Origin: Streptomyces sp. NBC_00178
GTDB taxonomy: Bacteria; Actinomycetota; Actinomycetes; Streptomycetales; Streptomycetaceae
Direction: 5' to 3'
Assembly (NCBI RefSeq): GCF_036206005.1
Contig: NZ_CP108143.1
Location: 6,167,501-6,231,500, forward strand
Length of the DNA: 64,000 nt
How positions within the stretch are numbered: position 1 is the stretch's first letter; each line of letters starts with the position of its first letter. Under the pieces are notes generated by a model, which ran no database searches, had not been told where the DNA came from, and saw only the letters and a list, made by a program, of their open reading frames with translations. The position numbers and the translations under genes were made by a program. Positions 8,714 to 18,044 of this stretch are shown piece after piece.

Positions 8714-9547
8714 GTGAAGATCCTCGTCAGCGCCGACATGGAGGGCGCCACCGGAGTGACCTGGCCGGCCGACGTGCTGCCCGGGACACCGCAGTGGGAG
8801 CGCTGCCGCTCGATGTTCACCTCCGACGTGAACGCGGCGGCGCTCGGCTTCTTCGACGGCGGCGCGGACGAGGTGCTCGTCAACGAAGCCCACTGGTCCA
8901 TGCGCAACCTGCTCCTGGAGCAGCTCGACGAGCGCGTCCAGATGATCACCGGCAGACACAAGACCCTGTCGATGGTCGAGGGCATCCAGCACGGCGACGT
9001 CGACGCGCTCGCCTTCGTCGGCTACCACACCGGCGCGGGCACGGAGGGCGTGCTGGCCCACACCTACCTGGCCAACTCCGTCACCGGGGTCTGGCTGAAC
9101 GGCGTCCGCGCGAGTGAGGGCCTGCTCAACGCCCATGTGGCCGCCGAATACGGTGTCCCGGTCATCCTCGTCACCGGCGACGACCTGACCTGCGTGGACG
9201 CCGGAATCTACGCCCCGGATGCCCGCAAGGTCGCGGTGAAGGACTACGTCTCGCGCTACGCGGCGGTGTGCCGCACACCCGTCCGGACCGCCGCGGACAT
9301 CCGGGCGGCGGCGGCCGACGCGACCCCGCTCGCGGTGCGCCACGCACCCGTGACGGGCGGCTCCTTCACGGTGGAGCTGGAGTTCGACGCCGAGCACCTG
9401 GCGGGGGCCGCCACCGTGGTCCCCGGCGTGGCGCCGAGCGGAGAGCGGCGCGTCGCCTATACCAGCGGGACGATGTACGAAGGAATTCGCACGTTCAAGG
9501 CGGTGACGACGATCGTGTCGGCCGCCGTGGAGGAACAGTATGGCTGA
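8714..9547 (+). CDS. dppA: D-aminopeptidase, M55 family (DppA)
   Basis: 277 residues, close to the 274 of Bacillus subtilis DppA. The N-terminus 'MKILVSADMEGATGV' contains the metal-binding D-x-E-G motif, and 'NEAHWSMRNLLLEQL' and 'GYHTGAGT' supply further zinc ligands (His). DppA is a decameric zinc D-aminopeptidase acting on D-Ala-containing peptides such as those from peptidoglycan. The GTG at 8714 gives the typical family N-terminus; another in-frame GTG six codons upstream (8696) is possible. First gene of a four-gene peptidase operon; its 3' end overlaps the next start by 8 bp. Confidence 0.92.
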   Translation: MKILVSADMEGATGVTWPADVLPGTPQWERCRSMFTSDVNAAALGFFDGGADEVLVNEAHWSMRNLLLEQLDERVQMITGRHKTLSMVEGIQHGDVDALAFVGYHTGAGTEGVLAHTYLANSVTGVWLNGVRASEGLLNAHVAAEYGVPVILVTGDDLTCVDAGIYAPDARKVAVKDYVSRYAAVCRTPVRTAADIRAAAADATPLAVRHAPVTGGSFTVELEFDAEHLAGAATVVPGVAPSGERRVAYTSGTMYEGIRTFKAVTTIVSAAVEEQYG

Positions 9548-10883
9548 GACGGGCAACCCGGACGGACCGGTCGACGAGCGGGCGCTCGACGAGTCGGTGA
9601 GGTTCACCTCCGAGCTGATCCGGATCGACACCACCAACCGCGGGGACGGCACCTGCCGGGAACGCCCGGCGGCCGAGTACGTCGCCGAACGGCTGGCCGA
9701 CGCGGGCCTGGAACCCACCCTCCTGGAGCGCACCCCGGGCCGGACCAACGTGGTCGCCCGGATCGAGGGCACCGACCCGTCCGCCGACGCGCTGCTCGTG
9801 CACGGACACCTCGACGTGGTGCCCGCCGAGGCCGCCGACTGGTCGGTCCACCCCTTCTCCGGTGAGGTGCGCGACGGTGTCGTGTGGGGACGCGGCGCCG
9901 TCGACATGAAGAACATGGACGCGATGGTCCTCTCCGTCGTCCGCGCCTGGGCGCGCGCCGGAGTCCGCCCGCGCCGCGACATCGTCGTCGCCTACACGGC
10001 CGACGAGGAGGCCAGCGCGAACGACGGAGCCGGATTCCTCGCGGACCGGCACGCCGGACTCTTCGAGGGCTGCACCGAGGGCATCAGCGAGTCCGGTGCC
10101 TTCACCTTCCACGCGGGGCCGGGCCTGGCGCTCTACCCCGTCGCGGCGGGCGAGCGCGGGACGGGCTGGCTCAAGCTGACCGCCGAGGGCAAGGCCGGCC
10201 ACGGTTCCAAGGTCAACAGGGCCAACGCCGTCAGCGCCCTCGCGGCCGCCGTCGCCCGCATCGGCGCGCACGAGTGGCCGGTGCGGCTGACACCGACCGT
10301 ACGCGCGGCGCTCGTCGAGATCGCCGCGCTGCACCACATCCGCGTCGATCCAGACGAGCCCGGATTCGACGTGGACGAACTCCTCGGCAAGCTCGGTCCG
10401 GCCGCCGCCCTGATCGAGCCGACCATACGCAACAGCAGTAACCCGACGATGCTCGACGCCGGTTACAAGGTCAACGTGATCCCCGGACACGCCACCGCTC
10501 ACATCGACGGGCGCATGGTGCCGGGTGGCGAGGACGAGTTCCGCGAGACCCTCGACCGGCTGACCGGGCCCGGTGTCCGGTGGGAGTTCGACCACAAGGA
10601 GGTCGCGCTCGAAGCACCGGTGGACTCACCGACGTACGCCGGGATGCGGGCCGCGCTGGAGCTGTTCGACCCGGACGCCCACGTCGTCCCGTTCTGCATG
10701 TCGGGCGGCACGGACGCCAAGCAGTTCTCCCGGCTCGGGATCACCGGCTACGGCTTCTCACCGCTCAAGCTGCCCGTCGGCTTCGACTACCAGGCGCTGT
10801 TCCACGGGGTCGACGAGCGGGTCCCCGTCGACGCCCTGCACTTCGGCGTCCGGGTCCTGGACCACTTCCTGCGCAACGCCTGA
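9540..10883 (+). CDS. M20-family metallopeptidase
   Basis: 447 residues. Catalytic-domain motifs of the M20/M25/M40 family are in order: 'VHGHLDVVP' (metal His and Asp), 'GRGAVDMKN' (bridging Asp), 'TADEEAS' (catalytic Glu and metal Glu), and a late His in 'LFHGVDERVP'. A dimerisation lid domain lies in the middle. These are di-zinc exopeptidases/dipeptidases or amidases. The ATG lies inside the end of dppA, so translation is probably coupled. In this operon it would hydrolyse small peptides released by its neighbours. Confidence 0.92.
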   Translation: MAETGNPDGPVDERALDESVRFTSELIRIDTTNRGDGTCRERPAAEYVAERLADAGLEPTLLERTPGRTNVVARIEGTDPSADALLVHGHLDVVPAEAADWSVHPFSGEVRDGVVWGRGAVDMKNMDAMVLSVVRAWARAGVRPRRDIVVAYTADEEASANDGAGFLADRHAGLFEGCTEGISESGAFTFHAGPGLALYPVAAGERGTGWLKLTAEGKAGHGSKVNRANAVSALAAAVARIGAHEWPVRLTPTVRAALVEIAALHHIRVDPDEPGFDVDELLGKLGPAAALIEPTIRNSSNPTMLDAGYKVNVIPGHATAHIDGRMVPGGEDEFRETLDRLTGPGVRWEFDHKEVALEAPVDSPTYAGMRAALELFDPDAHVVPFCMSGGTDAKQFSRLGITGYGFSPLKLPVGFDYQALFHGVDERVPVDALHFGVRVLDHFLRNA

Positions 10884-10904
10884 CCGACTACGGGGGGAAT
10901 CCAC

Positions 10905-12905
10905 ATGGTGACCACAGCGGCGTACGGCACGTGGCCGTCACCGGTCGACGCGGCACTCGCCGCCTCGCACGACGGCAAGCCCGAGTTCGTCGGCACCGTC
11001 GGCGGCGAGATCTGGTGGACGGAGCCGCGCCCGGCCGAGGGCGGCCGCCGCGCGCTCGTGCGCCGCAGGGCCGACGGCGGCACCGAGTCCGTCCTCCCCG
11101 AACCGTGGAACCCGCGCAGCCGCGTGATCGAGTACGGCGGCACCCCGTGGGCCGGGGCGGCACGGGACGAGGGCGGGCCCCTGGTCGTCTTCGTCCACCA
11201 CGCCGACCAGCGGCTGTACGCCTACGAGCCGGACGGGCAGGGCGGGCCGCGCCCGCTCACCCCGGTGTCCGGCACCGGTGAGGGGCTGCGCTGGGTGGAT
11301 CCGGAGGTGCACCTCGACCGCGGTGAGGTGTGGTGCGTGCTGGAGGAGTTCACCGGGGACGCGCCCACCGACGTGCGCCGGGTGATCGCCGCGGTACCGC
11401 TCGACGGATCCGCGTCGGACGACCGCGCCGCCGTACGCGAACTCAGCGACGACCGGCACCGGTTCGTCACCGGTCCCCGGCTCTCGCACGACGGCCGGCG
11501 CGTCGCCTGGATCGCCTGGGACCACCCGGCGATGCCGTGGGACGGCACCGTCGTGATGGTCGCCGAGGTCACACCGGAGGGTGCCTTCAACGGGGTTCGC
11601 CCCCTGGTCGGGGCCACGGACGAGTCGGTCGTCCAGGTGGAGTGGGACCGGGACGGCTCGCTGGTCTTCGTCTCGGACCTCGGCGGCTGGTGGGAACTCC
11701 AGCGCATCAGGCCGGACGCCGTGGCCGGCGGGGTCGTGCCCACCACCCGGCTCTGCGCCGTGCGCGACGAGGAGTTCGGCGGGCCGCTGTGGAGGATCGG
11801 CCTGCGCTGGTTCCGGCTGCTGGACAACGGCCTGGTCGCCGTCATCCACGGCCGGGGCACCACCTCGCTCGGCGTGCTCGATCCGGAGACCGGCGAACTC
11901 GTCGACGCCGTGGGCCCCTGGACCGCCTGGGCCGAGACCCTCGCCGTGCAGGACACCCGGGTCATCGGGATCGCGGCGAGCCCTCACACGTCGTACGAGG
12001 TGGTGGAGCTGGACACCGCCACCGGCCACGCCCGGACCATCGGTTCGCCCCATCAGGACGCGGTGGATCCCGCCTACTGCCCCGAGCCCGTCATCCGGAC
12101 CTTCACGGGGCCGGGCGGGCGCGAGATCCACGCACACGTGTACCCGCCGCGCCACCCCGACCGCACCGGGCCGGAGGGTGAGCCGCCGCCGTACGTCATC
12201 TGGGCCCACGGCGGACCCACCGGCCGCTCCCCGCTGGTGCTCGACCTGGAGATCGCCTACTTCACCTCCCGGGGCTTCGGCGTCGCCGAGGTCAACTACG
12301 GCGGATCGACCGGGTACGGCCGCGCCTACCGCGAACGGCTCCGCGAGCAGTGGGGGGTGGTGGACGTCGAGGACTGCGCCGCCGTCGCGCTGGGCCTGGC
12401 GGACGAGGGCTCGGCGGACCGTGACCGCCTGGCCATCCGGGGCGGCAGTGCCGGAGGCTGGACGGCCGCCGCGTCGCTCACCGGCACGGACGTCTACGCC
12501 TGCGGGGCGATCAGCTACCCGATCCTCGACCTGGCGGGGTGGGCGACCGGCGAGACGCACGACTTCGAGTCCCAGTACCTGGAATCGCTCGTGGGCCCGT
12601 ACGCGGAGGTGCCGGAGCGCTACCGCGAGCGTTCCCCCGTCCACCGCGTCGACGGTCTCACCGCCCCGTTCGTACTCCTCCAGGGGCTCGACGACCCGAT
12701 CTGCCCGCCCGCCCAGTGCGACCGCTTCCTCGCGGCGATCGAGGGGCGCGGGGTGCCGCACGCCTACCTCGCCTTCGAGGGGGAGAGCCACGGTTTCCGG
12801 CGCGCGGACACCGTGAAGCGCGCACTGGAGGCGGAACTCTCCCTCTACGCGCAGACGTTCGGCATCGACCTCCCCGACGTGCCGCGACTGGAGCTGAAGC
12901 CGTGA
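10905..12905 (+). CDS. S9-family prolyl oligopeptidase / acylaminoacyl peptidase
   Basis: 666 residues. The N-terminal two-thirds form a beta-propeller built from blades such as 'GPRLSHDGRRVAWIAWDHP' and 'QVEWDRDGSLVFVSDLGGWWEL'. The C-terminal alpha/beta hydrolase has the nucleophile Ser in GGSAGGW, an Asp in 'LLQGLDDPICPP' and a His in 'FEGESHGF'. No signal peptide, so it acts in the cytosol on short peptides that fit through the propeller. ATG at 10905 has GGGGGGAA upstream. Its stop overlaps the next gene's GTG by 4 bp. Confidence 0.93.
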   Translation: MVTTAAYGTWPSPVDAALAASHDGKPEFVGTVGGEIWWTEPRPAEGGRRALVRRRADGGTESVLPEPWNPRSRVIEYGGTPWAGAARDEGGPLVVFVHHADQRLYAYEPDGQGGPRPLTPVSGTGEGLRWVDPEVHLDRGEVWCVLEEFTGDAPTDVRRVIAAVPLDGSASDDRAAVRELSDDRHRFVTGPRLSHDGRRVAWIAWDHPAMPWDGTVVMVAEVTPEGAFNGVRPLVGATDESVVQVEWDRDGSLVFVSDLGGWWELQRIRPDAVAGGVVPTTRLCAVRDEEFGGPLWRIGLRWFRLLDNGLVAVIHGRGTTSLGVLDPETGELVDAVGPWTAWAETLAVQDTRVIGIAASPHTSYEVVELDTATGHARTIGSPHQDAVDPAYCPEPVIRTFTGPGGREIHAHVYPPRHPDRTGPEGEPPPYVIWAHGGPTGRSPLVLDLEIAYFTSRGFGVAEVNYGGSTGYGRAYRERLREQWGVVDVEDCAAVALGLADEGSADRDRLAIRGGSAGGWTAAASLTGTDVYACGAISYPILDLAGWATGETHDFESQYLESLVGPYAEVPERYRERSPVHRVDGLTAPFVLLQGLDDPICPPAQCDRFLAAIEGRGVPHAYLAFEGESHGFRRADTVKRALEAELSLYAQTFGIDLPDVPRLELKP

Positions 12906-13846
12906 CCCTGGAACCGCTCGTCCGCCCGGCGCGGCTGAGGCCCGGAGCCCGGGTCGCCGTGGTCGCCCCCAGCGGGCCCGTGCCCGCCGACCGGCTGGAG
13001 CGCGGCCTCGACCTGCTACGGGGCTGGGACCTCGATCCGGTGGTCGCGCCCCACGTGCGCGACACGCACCCGGAGCTGGGCCACCTCGCGGGCACGGACG
13101 AGAACCGCGCCCGGGACCTCCAGGACGCGTGGTGCGACCCGTCGATCGACGCAGTGCTGTGCGCGCGAGGCGGATACGGGGCCCACCGCATGGTCGACCT
13201 GCTGGACTGGCCGGCGATCCGGGCCGCCGGGCCCAAGGTCTTCGTCGGCTACAGCGACATCACCGTCCTGCACGAGGCGTTCGCGCTGCGGGCCGGGTTC
13301 TCGACCCTCCACGGTCCGATGGTCGCCACCGAGGTGTTCCTCAAGGACGAGGCCACGCGGGACAGCCTGCGGTCCACCCTGTTCGAGCCCGACTCGGTGC
13401 GCACCCTGGGGCTGGACGGGGCGGCCGCGCTGGTCCCCGGACGCGCCCGGGGTGTCACCTACGGCGGCTGCGTGAGCCTGCTCGCCGCCGACGCCGGCAC
13501 CCCTGGAGCCCGGGTGTCCGCGCGTGGCGGCCTGCTCATGATCGAGGACATCACCGAGGAGGCGTACCGCCTCGACGGCATCCTGACGCGGTTGCTGCGC
13601 ATCGGCGCGCTGGACGGGATATCGGGGGTGGCGTGCGGGTCGTGGCAGGACTGCGGGCCCTACGAGCAGGTGCGGGCGGTACTCGCCGACCGGCTCGGCG
13701 GGCTCGGTGTCCCGGTCGTCGAGGAGCTGGGCTTCGGCCACGGCCCCACGGCGCTGACCGTCCCGCTCGGCCTGCCCGCCGTGCTCGACGGGCCTGCGGA
13801 CGGCGGCCGCTGCACCCTGACGGTCCAGGTGCCCGCGCTGGTCTGA
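12902..13846 (+). CDS. LD-carboxypeptidase, S66 family (LdcA/MccF-like)
   Basis: 314 residues, typical for S66. The Ser-Glu-His triad is visible: Ser in 'VGYSDITVLH', Glu in 'LMIEDITEE' and His in 'LGFGHGP'. 'CARGGYGAHRMVDLLDW' precedes the nucleophile, as in LdcA. The family cleaves L,D-peptide bonds of muropeptides (LdcA) or inactivates microcin C-like compounds (MccF). The GTG at 12902 overlaps the S9 stop codon. Together with dppA this argues for intracellular salvage of D-amino-acid-containing peptides; a detoxification role against peptide antibiotics is the alternative. Confidence 0.92.
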   Translation: MTLEPLVRPARLRPGARVAVVAPSGPVPADRLERGLDLLRGWDLDPVVAPHVRDTHPELGHLAGTDENRARDLQDAWCDPSIDAVLCARGGYGAHRMVDLLDWPAIRAAGPKVFVGYSDITVLHEAFALRAGFSTLHGPMVATEVFLKDEATRDSLRSTLFEPDSVRTLGLDGAAALVPGRARGVTYGGCVSLLAADAGTPGARVSARGGLLMIEDITEEAYRLDGILTRLLRIGALDGISGVACGSWQDCGPYEQVRAVLADRLGGLGVPVVEELGFGHGPTALTVPLGLPAVLDGPADGGRCTLTVQVPALV

Positions 13847-13994
13847 CGTCATGTCAGGTGCTGCGCCCACCGTGCGGGCCGGTGGCCCGACCCGCGTGCC
13901 TCGCGCGGCGCGGAGGCGAAGTCGTCCTGTGAAACCCCGCCCCCGTGCGTTGACATCGGTATGAGCCATGTCACAGCATGGGCCGGGCCCGGTA

Positions 13995-14010
13995 CTTACC
14001 GGTCGGTAAG
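13995..14010. promoter_or_regulatory. Inverted repeat upstream of S15-type hydrolase, TetR-like operator candidate
   Basis: CTTACCG-GT-CGGTAAG is a perfect 7-bp-arm palindrome 24 bases before the start codon of the next gene. The core TACCGGTCGGTA resembles operators of many TetR-family regulators and also occurs upstream of the KASIII gene at 53498-53509. TTGACA at 13950-13955 may be the -35 of this promoter, but I see no convincing -10. Confidence 0.6.
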
Positions 14011-14033
14011 GTGTCCTCGGTGTGGAGGTCCAT

Positions 14034-15809
14034 GTGTCGCGTGCCGTGTCCAGATTCCGCCGTCCGCTCACCTTGCTCGCCGGGGCGGCACTGCTCGCCC
14101 CCCTCGCCCTGACCGGTGCCCCCGGGGCGTCGGCGGCGGACCGGTACACCGTCACCCCACTGGAGTTCACCGTGCGCGCGGGCGACCGCACCTGCACCGT
14201 GGACGCCGACCTCTACCGGCCGGCCGGCGTCGACGCGCAGCACCCCGCCCCGGCCGTCCTCGCCACCAACGGATTCGGCGGCAGCAAGTCCGACGGCTCG
14301 ACCGACACCATCGGCCGGGCGTTCGCCGAACGCGGCTACGTCGGCCTCGTCTACTCCGGCCTGGGCTTCGGCAGGTCGGGCTGCCTCATCACGCTGGACG
14401 ACCCCGCGATCGACGGCAGGGCCGCCTCCGGCCTCGTCGACTTCCTCGCCGGCACCCGCGCGGCCGACGACGGGACGAAGGCCGACTACGTCACCACGGA
14501 CGCGCCGGGCGACCCCGTGGTCGGCATGATCGGCGGCTCCTACGGAGGAGCGGTCCAGCTCGCCACCGCCTCCGCCGACGACCGCGTGGACGCGCTCGTC
14601 CCGCTGATCACCTGGAACGACCTGGCGTACTCGCTCGCACCCAACGCGGCCGGGGCGACCAGGGGCGTCTCCTCCGACACTCCCGGTGTCTTCAAGTGGC
14701 AGTGGACCAACGGCTTCTACCTGATGGGCGAGGGACAGCCCCTGCTGGTGCCCGGCCTCGACCCGTCCCGGTTCGGCAGCCCCGCCTGCCTGCACTTCGC
14801 CGCGCAGGCGTGCGAGACCATCCGCCTCCTGAACTCCGGCCGCTACCCGGCCGCCGCGACCCGCGACATGCTGACGTACGCGCGGAGCGTCTCCCCGGTC
14901 TCCTATCTGTCCGGCGTCACGGCGCCGGTCCTGCTCGTGCAGGGCCAGGCCGACAGCCTGTTCAACCTCAACGAGGCCACCGCCACCTACCGCACCCTGA
15001 AGGCCCAGGGCACCACGACGAAGATGATCTGGCAGTCCTGGGGCCACAGCGGCGGTTCGGTGCCCGGTGAACTCGACCTCGCCACCGGCAACCTGGAGAC
15101 CAGCTACGTCGGACAGCGGATCCTCGCCTGGTTCGACCGCTACCTCCGGCACGACACGTCCACCGCCACCGGGCCCGAGTTCGCCTACTACCGTGACTGG
15201 GCCTCCGGTTACGGCACGGCGGCGGCCGTGCCCGGCACGTCCCGCACGATGTACCTCTCCGGCGACGGAGCCCTCGTGGACAGCCGCGCGGAGGTCGTCC
15301 GGGGGAGCCGCACGTACACCAACTGGCTCCTGCCGAGCAGCCACTCGGAGAGCTCCCTGGCCGGCGTCATCGGCCTGCCCGACCGGGCGCCGTACGACAT
15401 CAAGGGCACCTACCTCGACTGGACGGGCGCGCCCCTGACGGCCCCGCTCGACGTGGTCGGCGCCCCGAGGGCCACGCTGAAGGTCGTGTCCCCGAAGGCA
15501 CGGCGCGCCCAGGGCAGCGGCGACGCCGCCGACCGGCTGGTGCTGTTCACGAAGATCTACGACGTGGCACCGGACGGGACCCAGAAGCTCGTGAACCGCC
15601 TGGTCGCGCCCGTACGCGTCCCGGACGTCACCCGCCCCTTCACCGTGGACCTGCCCGGCATCGTGCACCGCTACGCGACCGGGCACCGGCTGCGGTTCGT
15701 GATCGCCGCGAGCGACGACGCCTACTTCGGCAACCGCGGCGTCAAGCCCGTCACCGTCGTCAGCACCCCCCAGGACACCGGGGTCCTGGAGCTCCCCGTC
15801 GTCCGCTGA
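14034..15809 (+). CDS. Secreted X-prolyl dipeptidyl peptidase / CocE-NonD family acyl hydrolase (S15)
   Basis: 591 residues. The signal peptide 'RFRRPLTLLAGAALLAPLALTGAPGASA' predicts export. The alpha/beta hydrolase core has the nucleophile in 'GMIGGSYGGAVQLA', with the later acid/His region in 'VQGQADSLFNLNEA' and 'SWGHSGGS'. The C-terminal jelly-roll domain of X-Pro DPP proteins (from 'MYLSGDGAL' onward) ends in 'IAASDDAYFGNRG'. GTG 14034 is chosen for GGAGG (14024-14028) placed five bases upstream. Expected activity: release of X-Pro dipeptides or hydrolysis of esters outside the cell. Possibly controlled through the adjacent palindrome. Confidence 0.88.
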   Translation: MSRAVSRFRRPLTLLAGAALLAPLALTGAPGASAADRYTVTPLEFTVRAGDRTCTVDADLYRPAGVDAQHPAPAVLATNGFGGSKSDGSTDTIGRAFAERGYVGLVYSGLGFGRSGCLITLDDPAIDGRAASGLVDFLAGTRAADDGTKADYVTTDAPGDPVVGMIGGSYGGAVQLATASADDRVDALVPLITWNDLAYSLAPNAAGATRGVSSDTPGVFKWQWTNGFYLMGEGQPLLVPGLDPSRFGSPACLHFAAQACETIRLLNSGRYPAAATRDMLTYARSVSPVSYLSGVTAPVLLVQGQADSLFNLNEATATYRTLKAQGTTTKMIWQSWGHSGGSVPGELDLATGNLETSYVGQRILAWFDRYLRHDTSTATGPEFAYYRDWASGYGTAAAVPGTSRTMYLSGDGALVDSRAEVVRGSRTYTNWLLPSSHSESSLAGVIGLPDRAPYDIKGTYLDWTGAPLTAPLDVVGAPRATLKVVSPKARRAQGSGDAADRLVLFTKIYDVAPDGTQKLVNRLVAPVRVPDVTRPFTVDLPGIVHRYATGHRLRFVIAASDDAYFGNRGVKPVTVVSTPQDTGVLELPVVR

Positions 15810-15923
15810 CCTCACCCGTACGGCCCGCTCCACCGCTCGCCGGGCCGGGGGCGGATGCATCCTGGGGGCCGGGGACCGCCGCTCCCGGCCCCGGACCCCC
15901 AGAACCCAGCGAAAGGGCCGCGC

Positions 15924-16154
15924 ATGAGCCCCAAGGACGTATCCAGCGGCACCGGGGCCTTCACGCCCGCGCGCATCGCCGTCACCCTGCTCGCGGTGCT
16001 GGCCCTCGTCTTCATCTGCGTGAACACGGACGAGGTCACCATCCGTGTGATCATCCCCGAGGTCACCATGCCGCTCTGGGCGGCGCTGCTCGGCGTCTTC
16101 GTCGCCGGACTTCTCTGCGGGGCCTACTTCTTCCGCAGGAGGGCCCGCCGGTAG
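15924..16154 (+). CDS. LapA-like (DUF1049) small membrane protein
   Basis: 76 residues with two predicted transmembrane helices (about residues 17-33 and 46-66) separated by 'NTDEVTIRVIIPEVTMPL', the conserved loop of the LapA/DUF1049 family (N-x-x-x-V-x-I/V..), and a basic tail FRRRARR. In Gram-negatives LapA helps lipopolysaccharide assembly; the actinobacterial role is unknown. ATG at 15924 follows AAAGGG. Monocistronic with its own terminator. Confidence 0.85.
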   Translation: MSPKDVSSGTGAFTPARIAVTLLAVLALVFICVNTDEVTIRVIIPEVTMPLWAALLGVFVAGLLCGAYFFRRRARR

Positions 16155-16201
16155 GCGTCCCGCCCCGTTCGTCCGGGCCGGCGGGGCCCGGCCGGGACGC
16201 C
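16154..16201 (+). terminator. Terminator after the LapA-like gene
   Basis: GGCGTCCCG and CGGGACGCC form 9-bp arms around a 30-base GC-rich loop that itself contains pairing segments. The stem begins at the last base of the stop codon. Confidence 0.65.
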
Positions 16202-16295
16202 TCCGCCCGCGCACTTCGAAAGCGCACACTTGAAAGGGACCCCCCGGGGTACCCGCCGGTGTGAACGGGGTGCGGGCGGCAAAAGGGGTGCGAAG

Positions 16296-17384
16296 GTGCG
16301 GACTGTCGGTGTCGAGGAAGAGCTGCTGCTCGTGGACGCGGAGAGCGGTGAGCCGCAGGCGCTGTCGACGGCGGTGCTGGCCCTGGCCGAACGGCGGGCC
16401 GGGGGCGAGTCCGCCTTCGAGTCGGAGCTCCACGATCAGCAGCTGGAGTTCGCCACCCGGCCGTGCGCCACGATGACGGACATCGCCGACGAGATACACC
16501 GCTCACGGGACGAGGCGGCGCGCAGCGCCGCGCACGCCGGAGCCACCGTGGCGGCCCTGGCCACCTCCCCGCTCCCGGTGAGCCCCTCGATCGGGGAGGA
16601 CGAGCGCTACCGCTGGCTGGCGGAGCGGTTCGGCCTGACCGCGCAGGAGCAGCTGACGGGCGGCTGCCACGTGCACGTGTCGGTGGACTCCGACGAGGAG
16701 GGCGTCGCCGTGCTCGACCGGATGCGCGCCTGGCTCCCGGTCCTGCTGGCCCTGAGCGCGAACTCCCCCTTCTGGCAGGGCCAGGACACGTCCTACGGCA
16801 GCTACCGGAGCAGGGTCTGGGGGCGCTGGCCGTCCGCGGGACCGGTGGAGGTGTTCGGTTCCGCCGACGCCTATCACGAGAGGGTGAGCGCCCTGGTCGG
16901 CACCGGAGTGCTGCGCGACGAGGGGATGATCTACTTCGACGCCCGGCTCTCGCACCGCTACCCCACCGTGGAGATCCGCGTCGCCGACGTGTGCCTGGAC
17001 TCCGCCGACACCGTGCTGCTGGCCACGCTCGCGCGGGGTCTCGTCGAGACGGCCGCACGCGACTGGCGCAGCGGGAAGGAGCCGGACCCGGTGGCCGTGA
17101 GCATGCTGCGCATGGCTGCCTGGCAGGCCGGCCGCTCCGGCATGGACGGAGACCTGCTCGACCCCCGCACCATGCGCCCCGCGCCCGCGGCCGACGTGGC
17201 GCGCGCCCTGCTCGCCCACGTCAGCGACGCCCTGGAGGCGAGCGGCGACCTCGGATCGGCGGAGAAGGCGCTGCGGGACGTGGAGACCAGGGGCACCGGG
17301 GCGCGGACCCAGCGTGACCTGCTGGCGAGCTCGGGCAGCCTGCGCACCGCTGTGACGGAGTGCGCGGCCAGGACGCGGGGCTGA
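16296..17384 (+). CDS. Carboxylate-amine ligase / glutamate-cysteine ligase type 2 (YbdK, GCS2)
   Basis: 362 residues. The N-terminus 'MRTVGVEEELLLVD' is the hallmark of the GCS2 family (G-V-E-E-E). 'GGCHVHVSVDSDEEGVAV' holds the metal/substrate His residues, and 'PTVEIRVADVC' the conserved late Glu/Arg strand. The enzyme would ligate glutamate to an amine with ATP; in actinomycetes the true product may differ from gamma-glutamylcysteine. GTG at 16296 has AAGGGG eight bases upstream and gives the family N-terminus. Convergent with the next gene. Confidence 0.9.
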   Translation: MRTVGVEEELLLVDAESGEPQALSTAVLALAERRAGGESAFESELHDQQLEFATRPCATMTDIADEIHRSRDEAARSAAHAGATVAALATSPLPVSPSIGEDERYRWLAERFGLTAQEQLTGGCHVHVSVDSDEEGVAVLDRMRAWLPVLLALSANSPFWQGQDTSYGSYRSRVWGRWPSAGPVEVFGSADAYHERVSALVGTGVLRDEGMIYFDARLSHRYPTVEIRVADVCLDSADTVLLATLARGLVETAARDWRSGKEPDPVAVSMLRMAAWQAGRSGMDGDLLDPRTMRPAPAADVARALLAHVSDALEASGDLGSAEKALRDVETRGTGARTQRDLLASSGSLRTAVTECAARTRG

Positions 17385-17419
17385 CGCGGGCGGCGCGGGG
17401 GAGTCTTCGGCGGGGTCCG

Positions 17420-17875
17420 TCACCGGGGCCCGTCGAGGCCCTTCGCCTGTGCGTCGACCACGTCACCCAGCCGGGCCAGCATCGCCCGGTGCCGGAGCTG
17501 GAGCGCGGCGTCGACGACCACGTTGTGCAGGATGCCGCCGAGACCCTGCAGCGGGTGCTCGTTCAGGATCACGAGCGTCTCGTCGCCCCAGGGGCGGATG
17601 TCGAAGGCGATCCGCGCCGTGCCCAGCGGGCCGCTGTGCGCCTCCAGTTCGAGTGCTCCCGGACGCTCCAGTCGGCGCACGGTCGTCCGTCCCCGGAAGT
17701 CCTTCGGGCCGAGTCGCAGGGTGTACTCGATGGACGAGCCGACCTGTGGCCACTGCCCTTCCAGCGGACGGGAATCCTGCGTGCCGACCACCCACCTGCC
17801 GTACAGCCCGGGTTGCTCGAGGACCGCCCACAGGGCCGAGGGCGGGTGGTGGATCACATGGTGACGCATGGCCAT
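17420..17875 (-). CDS. SRPBCC (polyketide cyclase/dehydrase-like) protein
   Basis: 151 residues: 'MRHHVIHHPPSALWAVLEQPGLYGRWVVGTQDSRPLEGQWPQVGSSIEYTLRLG' matches the small START-like proteins common in actinomycetes, with a C-terminal long helix 'ALQLRHRAMLARLGDVVDAQAKG'. ATG at 17873-17875 has GGAGG upstream. A ligand-binding or lipid-related role is likely; none can be assigned. Divergent from the arginase-fold gene. Confidence 0.85.
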   Translation of the reverse strand: MAMRHHVIHHPPSALWAVLEQPGLYGRWVVGTQDSRPLEGQWPQVGSSIEYTLRLGPKDFRGRTTVRRLERPGALELEAHSGPLGTARIAFDIRPWGDETLVILNEHPLQGLGGILHNVVVDAALQLRHRAMLARLGDVVDAQAKGLDGPR

Positions 17876-18044
17876 GGACGCCTCCGCGCTCGGACATCGG
17901 AACGGATCGGGACGACGGGCGTAGTCTCCGGCAACCGTACAACGCGTCCCCCCGGCCCACATCTCATGAGCCCACCGCGCCCAGGAGCCCGGCGTCCGGC
18001 CCGGGCCGGAAAACCGGAGACACCGGCGGGCCGCGCGGGCGAGT

